A DNA stretch of 39,820 nucleotides, taken from assembly GCF_000177675.1 (NCBI RefSeq), contig NZ_ADGX01000079.1, positions 1 to 39,820 of the forward strand, written 5' to 3'. The position numbers and the translations under genes are program-made. The first letter of the stretch is position 1, and each line of letters starts with the position of its first letter. The stretch is from Parafrankia sp. EUN1f (lineage in GTDB: Bacteria; Actinomycetota; Actinomycetes; Frankiales; Frankiaceae). Under the pieces are notes generated by a model. The model was not told the origin of the DNA. It worked only from the letters and a program-made list of their open reading frames with translations, and did not search any database. Shown piece after piece: positions 25,031-33,309 of the stretch.

Positions 25031-26361
25031 GCGAACCCGAGGCGTGCTGGCGGTGTCGCACCGTCCCACCGGGCCGGCGCGGCCGGCACCCGACCTGCTT
25101 CCCCTGCCGGGTGACCCTTCGCCTGCAACGGCTCCTCGACGACGGATCCGGTGCACCGCACCCGGACCTGGCGCCGCTGATCGACCACCTGAAAACCGAC
25201 CCGGACCCGCGACGGATGCTGGGGTGGCTGGCCCGGCCCCACACCGCGGATCTGCTGATCGCCCTGGCCAGCGGCCAGGTTCGGCTCGCGCACGAGGCGC
25301 TGCACATCTGGCCCCACCAGGTCGCCGTCCGGCGACTCCGTCACCATCTGATCGCCGCCGGGATCCTGCCCGATGCCGACCCGCGGCTGCTCGACATCGA
25401 GGCGTGGCTACACCGGCGCCTGGACCAGCTCGCCGGGCACCCCCACGAGCAGCTCCTGCGCCAGTTCGCACTCTGGCACCTGCTACCACGGCTGCGTGCC
25501 ACCGCTGCCGGTCGGCCGCTGCGCACCAACGCCCACCAGTACGCCACCCAGCAGTTCACCCAGGCGCAGACGTTCCTCACCTGGCTGCACGACCAGCAGC
25601 TCCGCCCTCACCAGCTCCGCCAAGCCGACATCGACACCTGGAACCTCACCCACCGGGTCCACCAGCGCGAGCTTGTCCGCGGCTTCCTTCTCTGGGCGAT
25701 CGACCGCGGCGACATGCCCCGCCACCTGGTCGCACCCCGGCTGACGTTCCAACCCGGCACACCGATCACCCAGCACCGCCGGCTCGCGCTCCTGCGCCGC
25801 TTCACCACCGACGACTCCCAGCCACTGCCGATCAGAGCCGTGGCCTGCCTGGTGCTGCTCTACGCCCAACCCCTCAGCCGCATCCACCGGCTCACCACCG
25901 ACGACATCCTCGACCGCGACGGCGAAATGCTGATCCGTCTCGGAGACCCGCCCACACCGGTGCCCGACCCGTTCGCCGCCCTGCTGCGCGAACTCGCCGC
26001 GGCCGCCCCACCGGCCGGCTGGCTGATCCCCGGCCGGTTCTCCCACCGGCCCGCCCACCAGCGCGTGCTCCAGGACCAGCTCAAAGACCTCGGCGTTCCG
26101 ATCCAACAAGCCCGCGTCGCCGCGCTGCGCCAACTCGTCCTGCAAGCCCCCGCCCCCGTCATCGCGGAAGCCCTCGGCTACCACCCGACCGCCACCACCC
26201 GCCAGCACACCCACGCCGGCGGCACCTGGAACCGCTACACCGCACTGCCACGGCGACCAGCCGCGCCGATCTCCAACACACCGCGGCCCAGCCATATTCG
26301 AGAAGGCACCGAGATCCGCACTGACGAACCGGAACACGGCACCACAACAGGACCGTTCTAG
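25027..26361 (+). CDS. Recombinase-like protein with N-terminal zinc-finger, third gene of the trio
   Basis: A 444-residue protein. It opens with CWRC ... CFPC (residues 7-10 and about 25-28), a four-Cys zinc ribbon, then an all-helical region. From about 170 on, it has the layout of a tyrosine recombinase: a core-binding-like part (FTQAQTFLTWLHDQQLRPHQ) and a catalytic-like part (AVACLVLLYAQPLSRIHRLT and VIAEALGYHPTATTRQHTHA). The usual RxxR/HxxR set is weak: QPLSRIHRL resembles the Arg I box, but I see no HxLR box and no clear nucleophile Tyr (GGTWNRYTAL is the only candidate). Such 'recombinase XerD'-like partners are often found next to an active integrase in actinomycetes. The ATG at 25027 overlaps the previous stop; the frame upstream to 24565 is a shadow. 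Confidence 0.7.
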   Translation: MSEPEACWRCRTVPPGRRGRHPTCFPCRVTLRLQRLLDDGSGAPHPDLAPLIDHLKTDPDPRRMLGWLARPHTADLLIALASGQVRLAHEALHIWPHQVAVRRLRHHLIAAGILPDADPRLLDIEAWLHRRLDQLAGHPHEQLLRQFALWHLLPRLRATAAGRPLRTNAHQYATQQFTQAQTFLTWLHDQQLRPHQLRQADIDTWNLTHRVHQRELVRGFLLWAIDRGDMPRHLVAPRLTFQPGTPITQHRRLALLRRFTTDDSQPLPIRAVACLVLLYAQPLSRIHRLTTDDILDRDGEMLIRLGDPPTPVPDPFAALLRELAAAAPPAGWLIPGRFSHRPAHQRVLQDQLKDLGVPIQQARVAALRQLVLQAPAPVIAEALGYHPTATTRQHTHAGGTWNRYTALPRRPAAPISNTPRPSHIREGTEIRTDEPEHGTTTGPF

Positions 26362-26416
26362 ATCCGGCAGCCGATCAATCGTTGAGTGCCCATACCTCCG
26401 GGAGAGCCCGACACCT

Positions 26417-26872
26417 ATGAAGTTCACCCAGGAAGCCCGTCGCGTGATCGAACTCTCCCAGGAGGAAGCCCACCGGCTCCACCACAACGCGATCCGGACG
26501 GAACACCTCCTGCTCGGCCTGCTCCACGAGGAAACCGGGCACACGAGTGCGACCCTGCGCTCGTTGGGCGTCACCCTCGACAACACCCGGGTCCTAGCCG
26601 AAGAACTCGGTGAGGAACTCGGCGGCGACAGCGCGACCGAACCCGGCCGGCATCTTCCGTTCACCCCCCGCGCACGAGGTGTCCTCGAACGAGCGGCGCG
26701 GCAAGCCCTGACACACAGCCACGACCATCTCGATACCGCACACCTACTGCTTGCCCTGCTCGGCGAGGACACCCGAGGCGGCAACGAACTGCTCACCCGC
26801 CTCGGCGCCGACCCCGAGCAGGCCCGCCGCCAGACACTGGCCGCACTAACCAGCCCACCAGCATCGACCTGA
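26417..26872 (+). CDS. Free-standing Clp N-terminal domain protein
   Basis: A 151-residue protein made of two Clp-N repeats and nothing else. The first runs MKFTQEARRVIELSQEEAHR then IRTEHLLLGLLHEETGHTSA; the second runs FTPRARGVLERAARQALTHS then LDTAHLLLALLGEDTRGGNE. This is the substrate/adaptor-binding domain of ClpC/ClpA; the AAA+ modules are absent. Stand-alone Clp-N proteins (such as ClpS-like or ClpC-N homologues in actinomycetes) may act as decoys or adaptors for Clp proteolysis. It starts 55 bases after the recombinase trio on the same strand and ends 45 bases before the CRISPR array. It may be cargo of the trio element or an independent gene. Confidence 0.85.
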   Translation: MKFTQEARRVIELSQEEAHRLHHNAIRTEHLLLGLLHEETGHTSATLRSLGVTLDNTRVLAEELGEELGGDSATEPGRHLPFTPRARGVLERAARQALTHSHDHLDTAHLLLALLGEDTRGGNELLTRLGADPEQARRQTLAALTSPPAST

Positions 26873-26916
26873 CCCCGGAAGAACTCGCAACAGTCGAATC
26901 CGCAAGGCTGCCAGTC

Positions 26917-28411
26917 TGGATCACCCCCACGGGCGTGGGGAGGACTTCGTTTTGGGATCAAGAGCGGCCGGCGCCTACGGATCACCCCCACGGGCGTGGG
27001 GAGGACGCGCCGGCCGCGTGGAGCCGGGCGATGACGTCCGGATCACCCCCACCCACGGGCGTGGGGAGGACAAGGGCGTCCACGGCGACAAGGTCTGGCC
27101 GTACGGATCACCCCACGGGCGTGGGGAGGACGGCGACGAAGCCGCAGAGGAACACGAGTAGTTCGGATCACCCCCACGGGCGTGGGGAGGACTCATCGGG
27201 CAAGTCGCACGACATGCGACACACCGGATCACCCCCACGGGCGTGGGGAGGACAGCGGTCCGAGGTTTCCATCCCCCGCCGGTGGCGGATCACCCCACGG
27301 GCGTGGGGAGGACAGGAGATCGTGGAGGAGGCGCTGGCCACATGGCGGATCACCCCCACGGGCGTGGGGAGGACCCAGGTGGGGTGTCGACCACCACCCA
27401 CGTGAACGGATCACCCCCACGGGCGTGGGGAGGACGGCGCCTGTGGTGGCCAGCTCAACCACCTCGTCGGATCACCCCCACGGGAGTGGGGAGGACTCCT
27501 GCTCCGGGTCGATCGTGGGTGCGAAGCCCGGATCACCCCCACGGGCGTGGGGAGGACGTGAGCCCTGGGAACAGCGCCGCGGCGGACGCCGGATCACCCC
27601 CACGGGCGTGGGGAGGACGTTCTCGTTGTGGAACACGCCAACAAGGTCGACAGATCACCCCCACGGGCGTGGGGAGGACCCGGAGCGGCCCCGGGAAACC
27701 GGCGGGCGGTGCGGATCACCCCCACGGGCGTGGGGAGGACCACAGATCGCCACCGGCCCGATGGCCAGCCGGCGGATCACCCCCACGGGCGTGGGGAGGA
27801 CACGGCGTCGGGGCCGATGGCCTCGCGGACGGGCGGATCACCCCCACGGGCGTGGGGAGGACCGCGGGGTAGTTGCCGAGGTCGATACCGCCGCCGGATC
27901 ACCCCCACGGGCGTGGGGAGGACGCAGGGCGATCACGGCTGGGTCTCCGCTGCTGCGGATCACCCCCACGGGCGTGGGGAGGACGACAGCTCCACGTTGC
28001 CGAGTGAGGCGGTGCGCGGATCACCCCCACGGGCGTGGGGAGGACTCCGGGAGCAGGCCGGCGATGACGTGCTCCACCGGATCACCCCCACGGGCGTGGG
28101 GAGGACGGCCGCGGGCAACCGCTGGCCCAGCTCCGGCCAGGATCACCCCCACGGGCGTGGGGAGGACCGGGCCTCCATCAGGTCCATGAGACGTCCAGCC
28201 GGATCACCCCCACGGGCGTGGGGAGGACCGCCTGGGCCATCACGACCGCGTTGCCCTTGCCGGATCACCCCCACGGGCGTGGGGAGGACATCTCGTCGAG
28301 CGAGTCCGGCGCCGGCCGCGGCGGATCACCCCCACGGGCGTGGGGAGGACACCCGAGACCGCGTTTTTCCGCCGACGCCTTCCGGATCACCCCCACGGGC
28401 GTGGGGAGGTC
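26917..28411 (-). CRISPR. CRISPR array 2, type I-E, 25 repeats, 24 spacers
   Basis: Repeat cores start at 26918, 26979, 27040, 27105, 27165, 27226, 27287, 27347, 27408, 27469, 27530, 27591, 27652, 27713, 27774, 27835, 27896, 27957, 28018, 28079, 28140, 28201, 28262, 28323 and 28384. Counting the C before the core gives a 29-base repeat (on the crRNA strand GTCCTCCCC...GGTGATCCG) and 32-base spacers, the classic I-E geometry. Changes cluster on the left: a 4-base insertion in 27040, one base lost in 27105 and 27287, GGGAGTG in 27469, AGATC in 27652. The right-hand (leader) repeat ends GAGGTC. Transcription is leftwards, directly after cas2. Confidence 0.98.
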
Positions 28412-28432
28412 ACTTCCTGACCTGGTCTTTTA
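28412..28432 (-). promoter_or_regulatory. Leader-end box of CRISPR array 2
   Basis: Read on the minus strand the 21 bases before the first repeat start TAAAAGACCAGG and end TCAGGAAGT, matching the boxes of arrays 1 and 3. The initial TAA is the cas2 stop codon, so only 18 non-coding bases separate cas2 from the array; any longer leader must lie within cas2. Confidence 0.75.
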
Positions 28433-28726
28433 GGAGGGCTCCTGCGTTTGTTGTGATTTGAGGGCGATGAGTTGGAGGCCGTCGTAGTCGACGACGTGGC
28501 GGCGGCGTTCGCCGGCGGTTCTGATGTTGAAGCCCTGTTCGGTGTCGGCGGGGTGGATGCAGACGGCGGCGCCGTCGGCGACGCTCTCGGCGACGGCGTT
28601 CCAGAGTTCGTCGCGGACCCGGGCGGAGACGGTGCCGACGTACAGGCCGGCGGTGGGTTCGATGAGCCAGCGGCTGAGCGCGCCACGGACGTGGTCGGGG
28701 ACCGCGGTGGTCGAGATGACGATCAT
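28430..28726 (-). CDS. cas2: Cas2e, CRISPR adaptation protein
   Basis: A 98-residue Cas2 of the I-E type (CasCas2/Cas2e). It starts MIVISTTAVPDHVRGALSRW, typical of the subtype, then LIEPTAGLYVGTVSARVRDE, the conserved W in LWNAV, and EQGFNIRTAGERRRHVVDYD at the end. It forms the central dimer of the Cas1-Cas2 integrase that inserts new spacers. ATG at 28726 overlaps the cas1 stop (ATGA), so it is preferred over the in-frame ATG nine bases upstream. It is the last gene of the operon, and array 2 begins 18 bases later. Confidence 0.96.
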   Translation of the reverse strand: MIVISTTAVPDHVRGALSRWLIEPTAGLYVGTVSARVRDELWNAVAESVADGAAVCIHPADTEQGFNIRTAGERRRHVVDYDGLQLIALKSQQTQEPS

Positions 28727-29832
28727 TGAGGCCATGGGTCGCCCAGGTTGATGAGAACGTCGTCGTCCTCGAGGTCGCCGTTGTCGATGGTGCCGGCCGG
28801 CGGGCTGGGCCTCGGAGCGTCAGTGTCGTTGCCGGCGGCCGGGGTGTCGTTGCTGTAGTTGACGCCGGCGGGCAGGGCGCCGAGGTCGGGGTCCCAGAGG
28901 TGGACCATGTCGGCGGTGAGGCTGGCGCGGTCGCCCGGGTCGTCGTCGGTGTCGAGGTCCCGGCTGAGGTCGAGCATGGTCTGGATGTCGTTGATGATGT
29001 TCGGGAGGAGGCGGATGAGGCGGAATTCTTCGCGCAGGCGGGAGCGGGCGGCGCGTTCGGGGTCGGGTGAGTCGTGGAGCGCGAACGCGAGGGGGATGGT
29101 GGTTTTCGCTTTGTAGAGGTCGGCGATGTCGTAGACGAAGGCGAGTTGGGTGCCGCTGTGGATGTAGCCGAGGGCGGGGGAGCAGCCGAGGGCGCAGACG
29201 GCGGCGTGGACGATGCCGTAGAGGCAGGTGTTCGCGGCGGACAGGGCGAGGTTCACGGGGTCCTGGGTGTCCCATTTCGCCGGGTCGTAGTTGCGGCGGA
29301 ACCGGGGGATGCGGTGTTTCTGCGCGAGGAGTTTGTAGTAGGCCTTGACCCGCTGCCCTTCCATGCCGCGTAGCTGGGCGAGGGTGGTGCTTTCCGGGAC
29401 GTCGGTGGCGAAACGTGTCCGGTACATGCGTGCGGCGACCTGGACGCGCAGGGTGTCGTCGGCCCAGGTTCGGGCCTGCTGTTCCAGCCATCGGGTGGTG
29501 AGGCCGGCGGGTTGGATGTTGGCGTAGCTGCGGATGCCGCCGGCGCCGACGCAGACGACGCTGGTGTCGTGTCGGGCGAGGGTCGCGAGCGCGGGTTGGG
29601 TGATGGACGTTCCGGGGCCGAGCAGCAGGCAGGACAGGGCGGCGGTGGGCAGGTAGGTCTTTTCGACGCCGTGGGGTGTTTCGACGTAGGCGAGGACGCC
29701 GGTGTCGTCCTGGGTGACCTGGACGGATTCCAGGTAGAGGAACGACAGGGAATCGGCGACGCGGGGCAGCATCGCCAGGGTGGGCCGGCCGAGGCGGTGT
29801 TTGGCGGTCTGGGGTGCGCGGGTGACGCTCAT
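28723..29832 (-). CDS. cas1: Cas1e, CRISPR integrase
   Basis: A 369-residue Cas1, the catalytic subunit of spacer integration. The metal ligands are visible: E158 in RGMEGQRVKAYYKLLA, H225 in LGYIHSGTQLAFVYD, and D235/D238 in YDIADLYK. The N-terminal beta domain starts PRVADSLSFLYLESVQVTQD. ATG at 29832 overlaps the cas6e stop (ATGA); the longer frame to 30072 is a shadow in cas6e. The C-terminal 65 residues after LDLSRDLDTDDDPGD are acidic and Pro/Asn-rich, longer than in E. coli Cas1 and probably disordered. Confidence 0.97.
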   Translation of the reverse strand: MSVTRAPQTAKHRLGRPTLAMLPRVADSLSFLYLESVQVTQDDTGVLAYVETPHGVEKTYLPTAALSCLLLGPGTSITQPALATLARHDTSVVCVGAGGIRSYANIQPAGLTTRWLEQQARTWADDTLRVQVAARMYRTRFATDVPESTTLAQLRGMEGQRVKAYYKLLAQKHRIPRFRRNYDPAKWDTQDPVNLALSAANTCLYGIVHAAVCALGCSPALGYIHSGTQLAFVYDIADLYKAKTTIPLAFALHDSPDPERAARSRLREEFRLIRLLPNIINDIQTMLDLSRDLDTDDDPGDRASLTADMVHLWDPDLGALPAGVNYSNDTPAAGNDTDAPRPSPPAGTIDNGDLEDDDVLINLGDPWPQ

Positions 29833-30473
29833 CCGGTGGCGGGCAGGGGTGCGAGGCTGAGCAGGCCTGCGCCGTAGGAGCGGGCGCGGCCGACGCCGTC
29901 GAGGACGGCGCCGCGGACCGCGTCGGGGTCGGTGATGATGGCGTGTCCGTCGAAGCGGGTCAGGGCGTGGCGGATCCGTCGGCCGTCCTGGCGTAGGCCG
30001 GTGATGTCGTCTTCGGGGGTGCCGGTCAGGCTGCGTAGTTCCAGCCCACAGCGGGCGGCGCGGCTGGCCCACCAGTCGTCGGCCGCGGCGCCCCGCAGCG
30101 GGATGATTTTCCCTTCCTGGGGTCCCGCGTTACGGCCGCCGCGTTTGGCGGCGTTCGCGGTGAGGCGGTAGCGCACGGCGGCGCCGGTGGTGATGCTGTC
30201 GAGGAACGGGCCGAGTGTGCGGGTCGCGGCTTGGGCGTAGCCGGGGGGTAGCCGGTCGAGGGCGGGTTCAAGGCGGGTCTGGACGAGCAGCCGGGTGCCG
30301 GCGCGGGTGCGGTCGACGCGGAACAGCAGCCCGGCGAGGGTGCGGGCGTCGTCGCCGAGGTCGTCGGGGACGAGCATCATGAGCCGCTTGTGAAGACGGT
30401 CGGCGTCGGTGAGCTCGCGGCGGATGTCGCGGCGCCGTTCATCCGGGGTGATCTGTACCAGCCAGGCGGTCAC
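29829..30473 (-). CDS. cas6e: Cas6e, crRNA-processing endoribonuclease (CasE)
   Basis: A 214-residue Cas6e that cuts the repeat hairpin of pre-crRNA and stays on the 3' end in Cascade. H28 in DADRLHKRLMMLVPDD sits where the family has its catalytic His. Two ferredoxin-like halves are seen (GLLFRVDRTRAGTRLLVQTR in the first), and the C-terminal Gly-rich loop reads GVGRARSYGAGLLSLAP, a strong Cas6e hallmark. Both ends overlap the neighbouring genes by 4 bases (ATGA), as in the rest of the operon. Confidence 0.96.
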   Translation of the reverse strand: MTAWLVQITPDERRRDIRRELTDADRLHKRLMMLVPDDLGDDARTLAGLLFRVDRTRAGTRLLVQTRLEPALDRLPPGYAQAATRTLGPFLDSITTGAAVRYRLTANAAKRGGRNAGPQEGKIIPLRGAAADDWWASRAARCGLELRSLTGTPEDDITGLRQDGRRIRHALTRFDGHAIITDPDAVRGAVLDGVGRARSYGAGLLSLAPLPATG

Positions 30474-31243
30474 GGCTGCTCCTGATCGGCACGCATGTAG
30501 TCGTAGAGCGCCTGCTGGTAGCCACGTCCGGGGCCGGCGAGCAGAGCGCCGGGAAGCCGGGTGGTCTGCCGGTAGACGGCACGCCGCCGGTAGCGGCGGT
30601 CGAGGGGGTCGAAGCTTTCCGGCACGTCGGCGAGTTCGCTGAGCGCGGCCCGTCCGTCGTCGGGTTCGGTTTCGGTGAGCAGGTCGACCTCGACCAGCCC
30701 GTCCGGGTCGGGTGTGCTGCGGGGTCGGCGTGGCAGCGGTACCCGGGCGCGCAGGTCACCCTCGGGGTCCGTGGTGTCGCGGCGCAGCACGAACGGTTCG
30801 TCGGGTGGGCAGGATCGCCGTCCGAGGTAGGGCTGCCAGACCGGACGTTCCAGCGCCTGTCCGACGGTGTGGACGATGTCGTCGGGGCCGGTGACCGCGA
30901 CGGTGAACACTGCGTCGGACAGGTACCGGCGGCGGGTGACGATGGTGCCGGTGTCGCCGGAGCGGTGTTTGCCGTCCGCGGTGGGCACGGTGCGATGCGC
31001 GGGGAGGTTGCCGCCGACGGTGTGGAAGTCGGTGAGCAGAACCCCGGGAGCGTCGACGCGGACGGTCAGCCGTAGGCCGTCGAAGCGGGTCAACGGCTCC
31101 CCTCGGGAAAGACCCATCGCGGCGGCGAACAGGCCGATCAGCCCGGAACGGGTCGGGAAACCGGCCGTGTCGCGGACCGCGAACACGCTGTGTTCTCCCC
31201 AGGACTGCAGCGGTCCGGCGAGGCGGAGAACGAGTCCGCTCAC
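30470..31243 (-). CDS. cas5e: Cas5e, Cascade subunit (CasD)
   Basis: A 257-residue RAMP protein that caps the 5' handle of the crRNA. The start is typical: MSGLVLRLAGPLQSWGEHSV then RDTAGFPTRSGLIGLFAAAM. RRYLSDAVFTVAV and ALERPVWQPYLGRRSCPPDE are conserved in the subtype. Overlaps cas7e and cas6e by 4 bases each. Confidence 0.96.
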   Translation of the reverse strand: MSGLVLRLAGPLQSWGEHSVFAVRDTAGFPTRSGLIGLFAAAMGLSRGEPLTRFDGLRLTVRVDAPGVLLTDFHTVGGNLPAHRTVPTADGKHRSGDTGTIVTRRRYLSDAVFTVAVTGPDDIVHTVGQALERPVWQPYLGRRSCPPDEPFVLRRDTTDPEGDLRARVPLPRRPRSTPDPDGLVEVDLLTETEPDDGRAALSELADVPESFDPLDRRYRRRAVYRQTTRLPGALLAGPGRGYQQALYDYMRADQEQP

Positions 31244-32433
31244 GCGGCACCCTCCGCCGTCTCCCCGGCGGCGGCGTCGAGGGTGGCGCCGAGCAGAGCC
31301 GGCCAGGAGGTGTAGCCGTCGCCGAGGCCGTCGCGGGTCTTGCCGTCGATCGACGCCTGGCCGTGCAGGATGATCTCGTCCTCACCCCAGAACTGGTGCA
31401 GCCCGGCCGCGTAGTCGGACAGGGCCTCGCGGGCGGGTTCGCCGTGGCCGCCTTCGATCCCGGCCGGGACGGGTCGTTCGAACGCCGCGGCCAGGGAGAT
31501 CGGCCGGTCCTGACGCACCGCCACGTAGATCAGCTCGGGCAGGGTGTTCGGAGCGGTGGCGGTCCGCTTCCCCGAGGGCAGCGCCGCGACGAACGCGCCC
31601 AGGAAGTGGCGGGTCAGCTCGAACGCGGTGGCCTTGTCGCCGTCGAGGTTCGCGACGAGGCCGGCCAGGTCGAGGCTGGCGTACCGGTAGAACACCCCCG
31701 CGGAGAACTCGCCGGCGTTCATGTGGCCGCTGCCGGCGTCCCCGAACGCCGGGATGTCGTCGACGGCGGTGAAGAAGTCGACCTCGGGGTCGGTGGCGTG
31801 CACGGTGAACGCGTGGGCGACCTGCACCGCGCCGTCGACCTTGCCGCCGGGCAGCTCGGCGAGCATCCGCCCGAACAGGTTGATCGTTCCCGTCCGGCTG
31901 GACAGGATCGCGGCGACCTCGTCGACCGGCAGCACCGCGCGTGGCGTGGCGGTCTTCTTCGCGATCTCCGCTTCGAGGCGATCCCGATGGGCCGCGGCGA
32001 GCGTCGCGAGCGCGTCGAGGCCGGCCACGGGCAGGTAGAGCAGCACCGAGGAGATCTCGGTCTTGTCGGCCTTGCTTTTCGCCCCGCCGCCGTTGCTCTC
32101 ACCGTTTCCGGTGTCCGCCGCCTCGGTCTTGATTCCCTTCTTCCCCGCGGACAGCAGCACCTGCCGCCCGGCATAGGCGGCGAGCTCGGCGGGCCAGCCC
32201 TGCCCGGTCAGGCGCTGCGCGACCGCGGTGATGATCCGCCGGGTGCGTACCGCCGGATCGTCGAGCGCGGTCTCGACCTCGAGGCGGACCTGCCTTTTCC
32301 AGCACTGGCTCGACACCCGGGTGCGGGACTTCCCGCCGTAGACGACGGTCTTCGGCGCGCCGAGATCGTCCCTGTTCAGGTTGGAATAGGGGACGGTCTG
32401 CAGCAGGTGGATGTCCACGAAACGGGCGGTCAT
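31240..32433 (-). CDS. cas7e: Cas7e, Cascade backbone subunit (CasC/Cse4)
   Basis: A 397-residue RAMP protein; six copies would line the crRNA spacer in Cascade. It opens MTARFVDIHLLQTVPYSNLN then RDDLGAPKTVVYGGKSRTRV and SSQCWKRQVR, the family signature. The central part has DPEVDFFTAVDDIPAFGDAG and SGHMNAGEFSAGVFYRYASL. A Lys/Gly-rich insertion near 105-125 (KGIKTEAADTGNGESNGGGA) is probably a loop. ATG at 32433 overlaps the cse2 stop. Confidence 0.97.
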   Translation of the reverse strand: MTARFVDIHLLQTVPYSNLNRDDLGAPKTVVYGGKSRTRVSSQCWKRQVRLEVETALDDPAVRTRRIITAVAQRLTGQGWPAELAAYAGRQVLLSAGKKGIKTEAADTGNGESNGGGAKSKADKTEISSVLLYLPVAGLDALATLAAAHRDRLEAEIAKKTATPRAVLPVDEVAAILSSRTGTINLFGRMLAELPGGKVDGAVQVAHAFTVHATDPEVDFFTAVDDIPAFGDAGSGHMNAGEFSAGVFYRYASLDLAGLVANLDGDKATAFELTRHFLGAFVAALPSGKRTATAPNTLPELIYVAVRQDRPISLAAAFERPVPAGIEGGHGEPAREALSDYAAGLHQFWGEDEIILHGQASIDGKTRDGLGDGYTSWPALLGATLDAAAGETAEGAA

Positions 32434-33290
32434 GACGTCTCGCCTTCGGTGTCGTCAGAGGTGTCGAGGTCGGGGGAGTCGGACGGACCGCCGGTGAGGC
32501 GGGCCGTCCGGTAGAACTGCTGCAGCCAGGCCTTCGCGACCTGATCGGGGTACAGGCCCCAGCGGGCCAGATCGACGGTGAGCCGGACCCAGTCGATCGT
32601 GACCTCGTCCGCGCGCAGCTGGCGGATCAGCGGGGGGAGATGGCGGTGTACCCCGTCGAGGTCCTGGCGGCACAGCAGCCGCAGCCGGGACTCCCACCGC
32701 CGGTACACCGCGGCACGCTCGGCCCCGGGCCGGCGGTTGATCGCCTGGGCGAGGCAGCGGCCCAGGTTCACGCCCCGAGCGGCGCGTGGGGCGGGCCCGG
32801 CGGCCGTGTCCGGCGGCGATGGTGCGGCGACGGAGACCTGCCCACCAGCGGTGGTCGTCGTCGCGCCGGCGGCCTCGGCCCGAGGTTCGGCCGGGGCCAC
32901 GGCGTCGGGCCGCTCCGACGCCGTCTGGGCGAGGTGGCTGTCACGGGCCGTCCGCGGCTGGGCGGCGATCAGCGCCGCCACCGTGTAGAAGGCCCGTTCG
33001 ACCGCCGCGATGTCGACCAGCGTCCGCCTGTCGATCCGGCTGTCGTCGGGGTCGGGCAGAAACTCCAGGCAGGCAGCGACGATGCGGTGCGCGGGCTGGG
33101 CCATCGGATGGGTCAGCGGCTTCCCGAGGCAGCGCCGCAACGCCGACCGATCCGCCGGCACGTCCAACGTCCGTTCGGCCCTGTGAACGAGATGCCGGGC
33201 CGGGCCCTGCAGCTCATCCCAGCCCGAGTAGGACGACGGGCCGCGGCGGGCGGGCCTCCCGGTCGCCGCGGGGGTGTCCAGAACAGTCAT
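32430..33290 (-). CDS. cse2: Cse2/CasB, Cascade small subunit, with long internal linker
   Basis: A 286-residue helical protein. Two conserved blocks are seen: residues about 40-112 (ADRSALRRCLGKPLTHPMAQ, then RTLVDIAAVERAFYTVAALI) and about 173-270 (GVNLGRCLAQAINRRPGAER, LRLLCRQDLDGVHRHLPPLI, VTIDWVRLTVDLARWG). Cse2 is usually about 160-230 residues with these blocks close together. Here about 60 residues rich in Ala, Pro, Thr and Glu (about 113-172) separate them. AGGAGA precedes the ATG. The 19-base gap to cse1 is the only non-overlapping junction among the Cascade genes. Confidence 0.93.
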   Translation of the reverse strand: MTVLDTPAATGRPARRGPSSYSGWDELQGPARHLVHRAERTLDVPADRSALRRCLGKPLTHPMAQPAHRIVAACLEFLPDPDDSRIDRRTLVDIAAVERAFYTVAALIAAQPRTARDSHLAQTASERPDAVAPAEPRAEAAGATTTTAGGQVSVAAPSPPDTAAGPAPRAARGVNLGRCLAQAINRRPGAERAAVYRRWESRLRLLCRQDLDGVHRHLPPLIRQLRADEVTIDWVRLTVDLARWGLYPDQVAKAWLQQFYRTARLTGGPSDSPDLDTSDDTEGETS

Positions 33291-33309
33291 TGAGGTGTCT
33301 TCTCCTGGA

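Noticed and set aside
25483-26991. 502-residue minus-strand frame
   Set aside because: Antisense to the third trio gene and the Clp-N gene, and it runs into the CRISPR repeat.
26946-28383. Spacers as possible self-targets against sequences in this window
   Set aside because: I compared only a few spacers with the IS and gene sequences by eye and saw no match; a proper search was not possible, so no self-targeting is claimed.
26935-28461. Long frames across array 2
   Set aside because: Repeat translations (ITPTGVGRT, SPPRAWGG, DHPHGRGED), not proteins.
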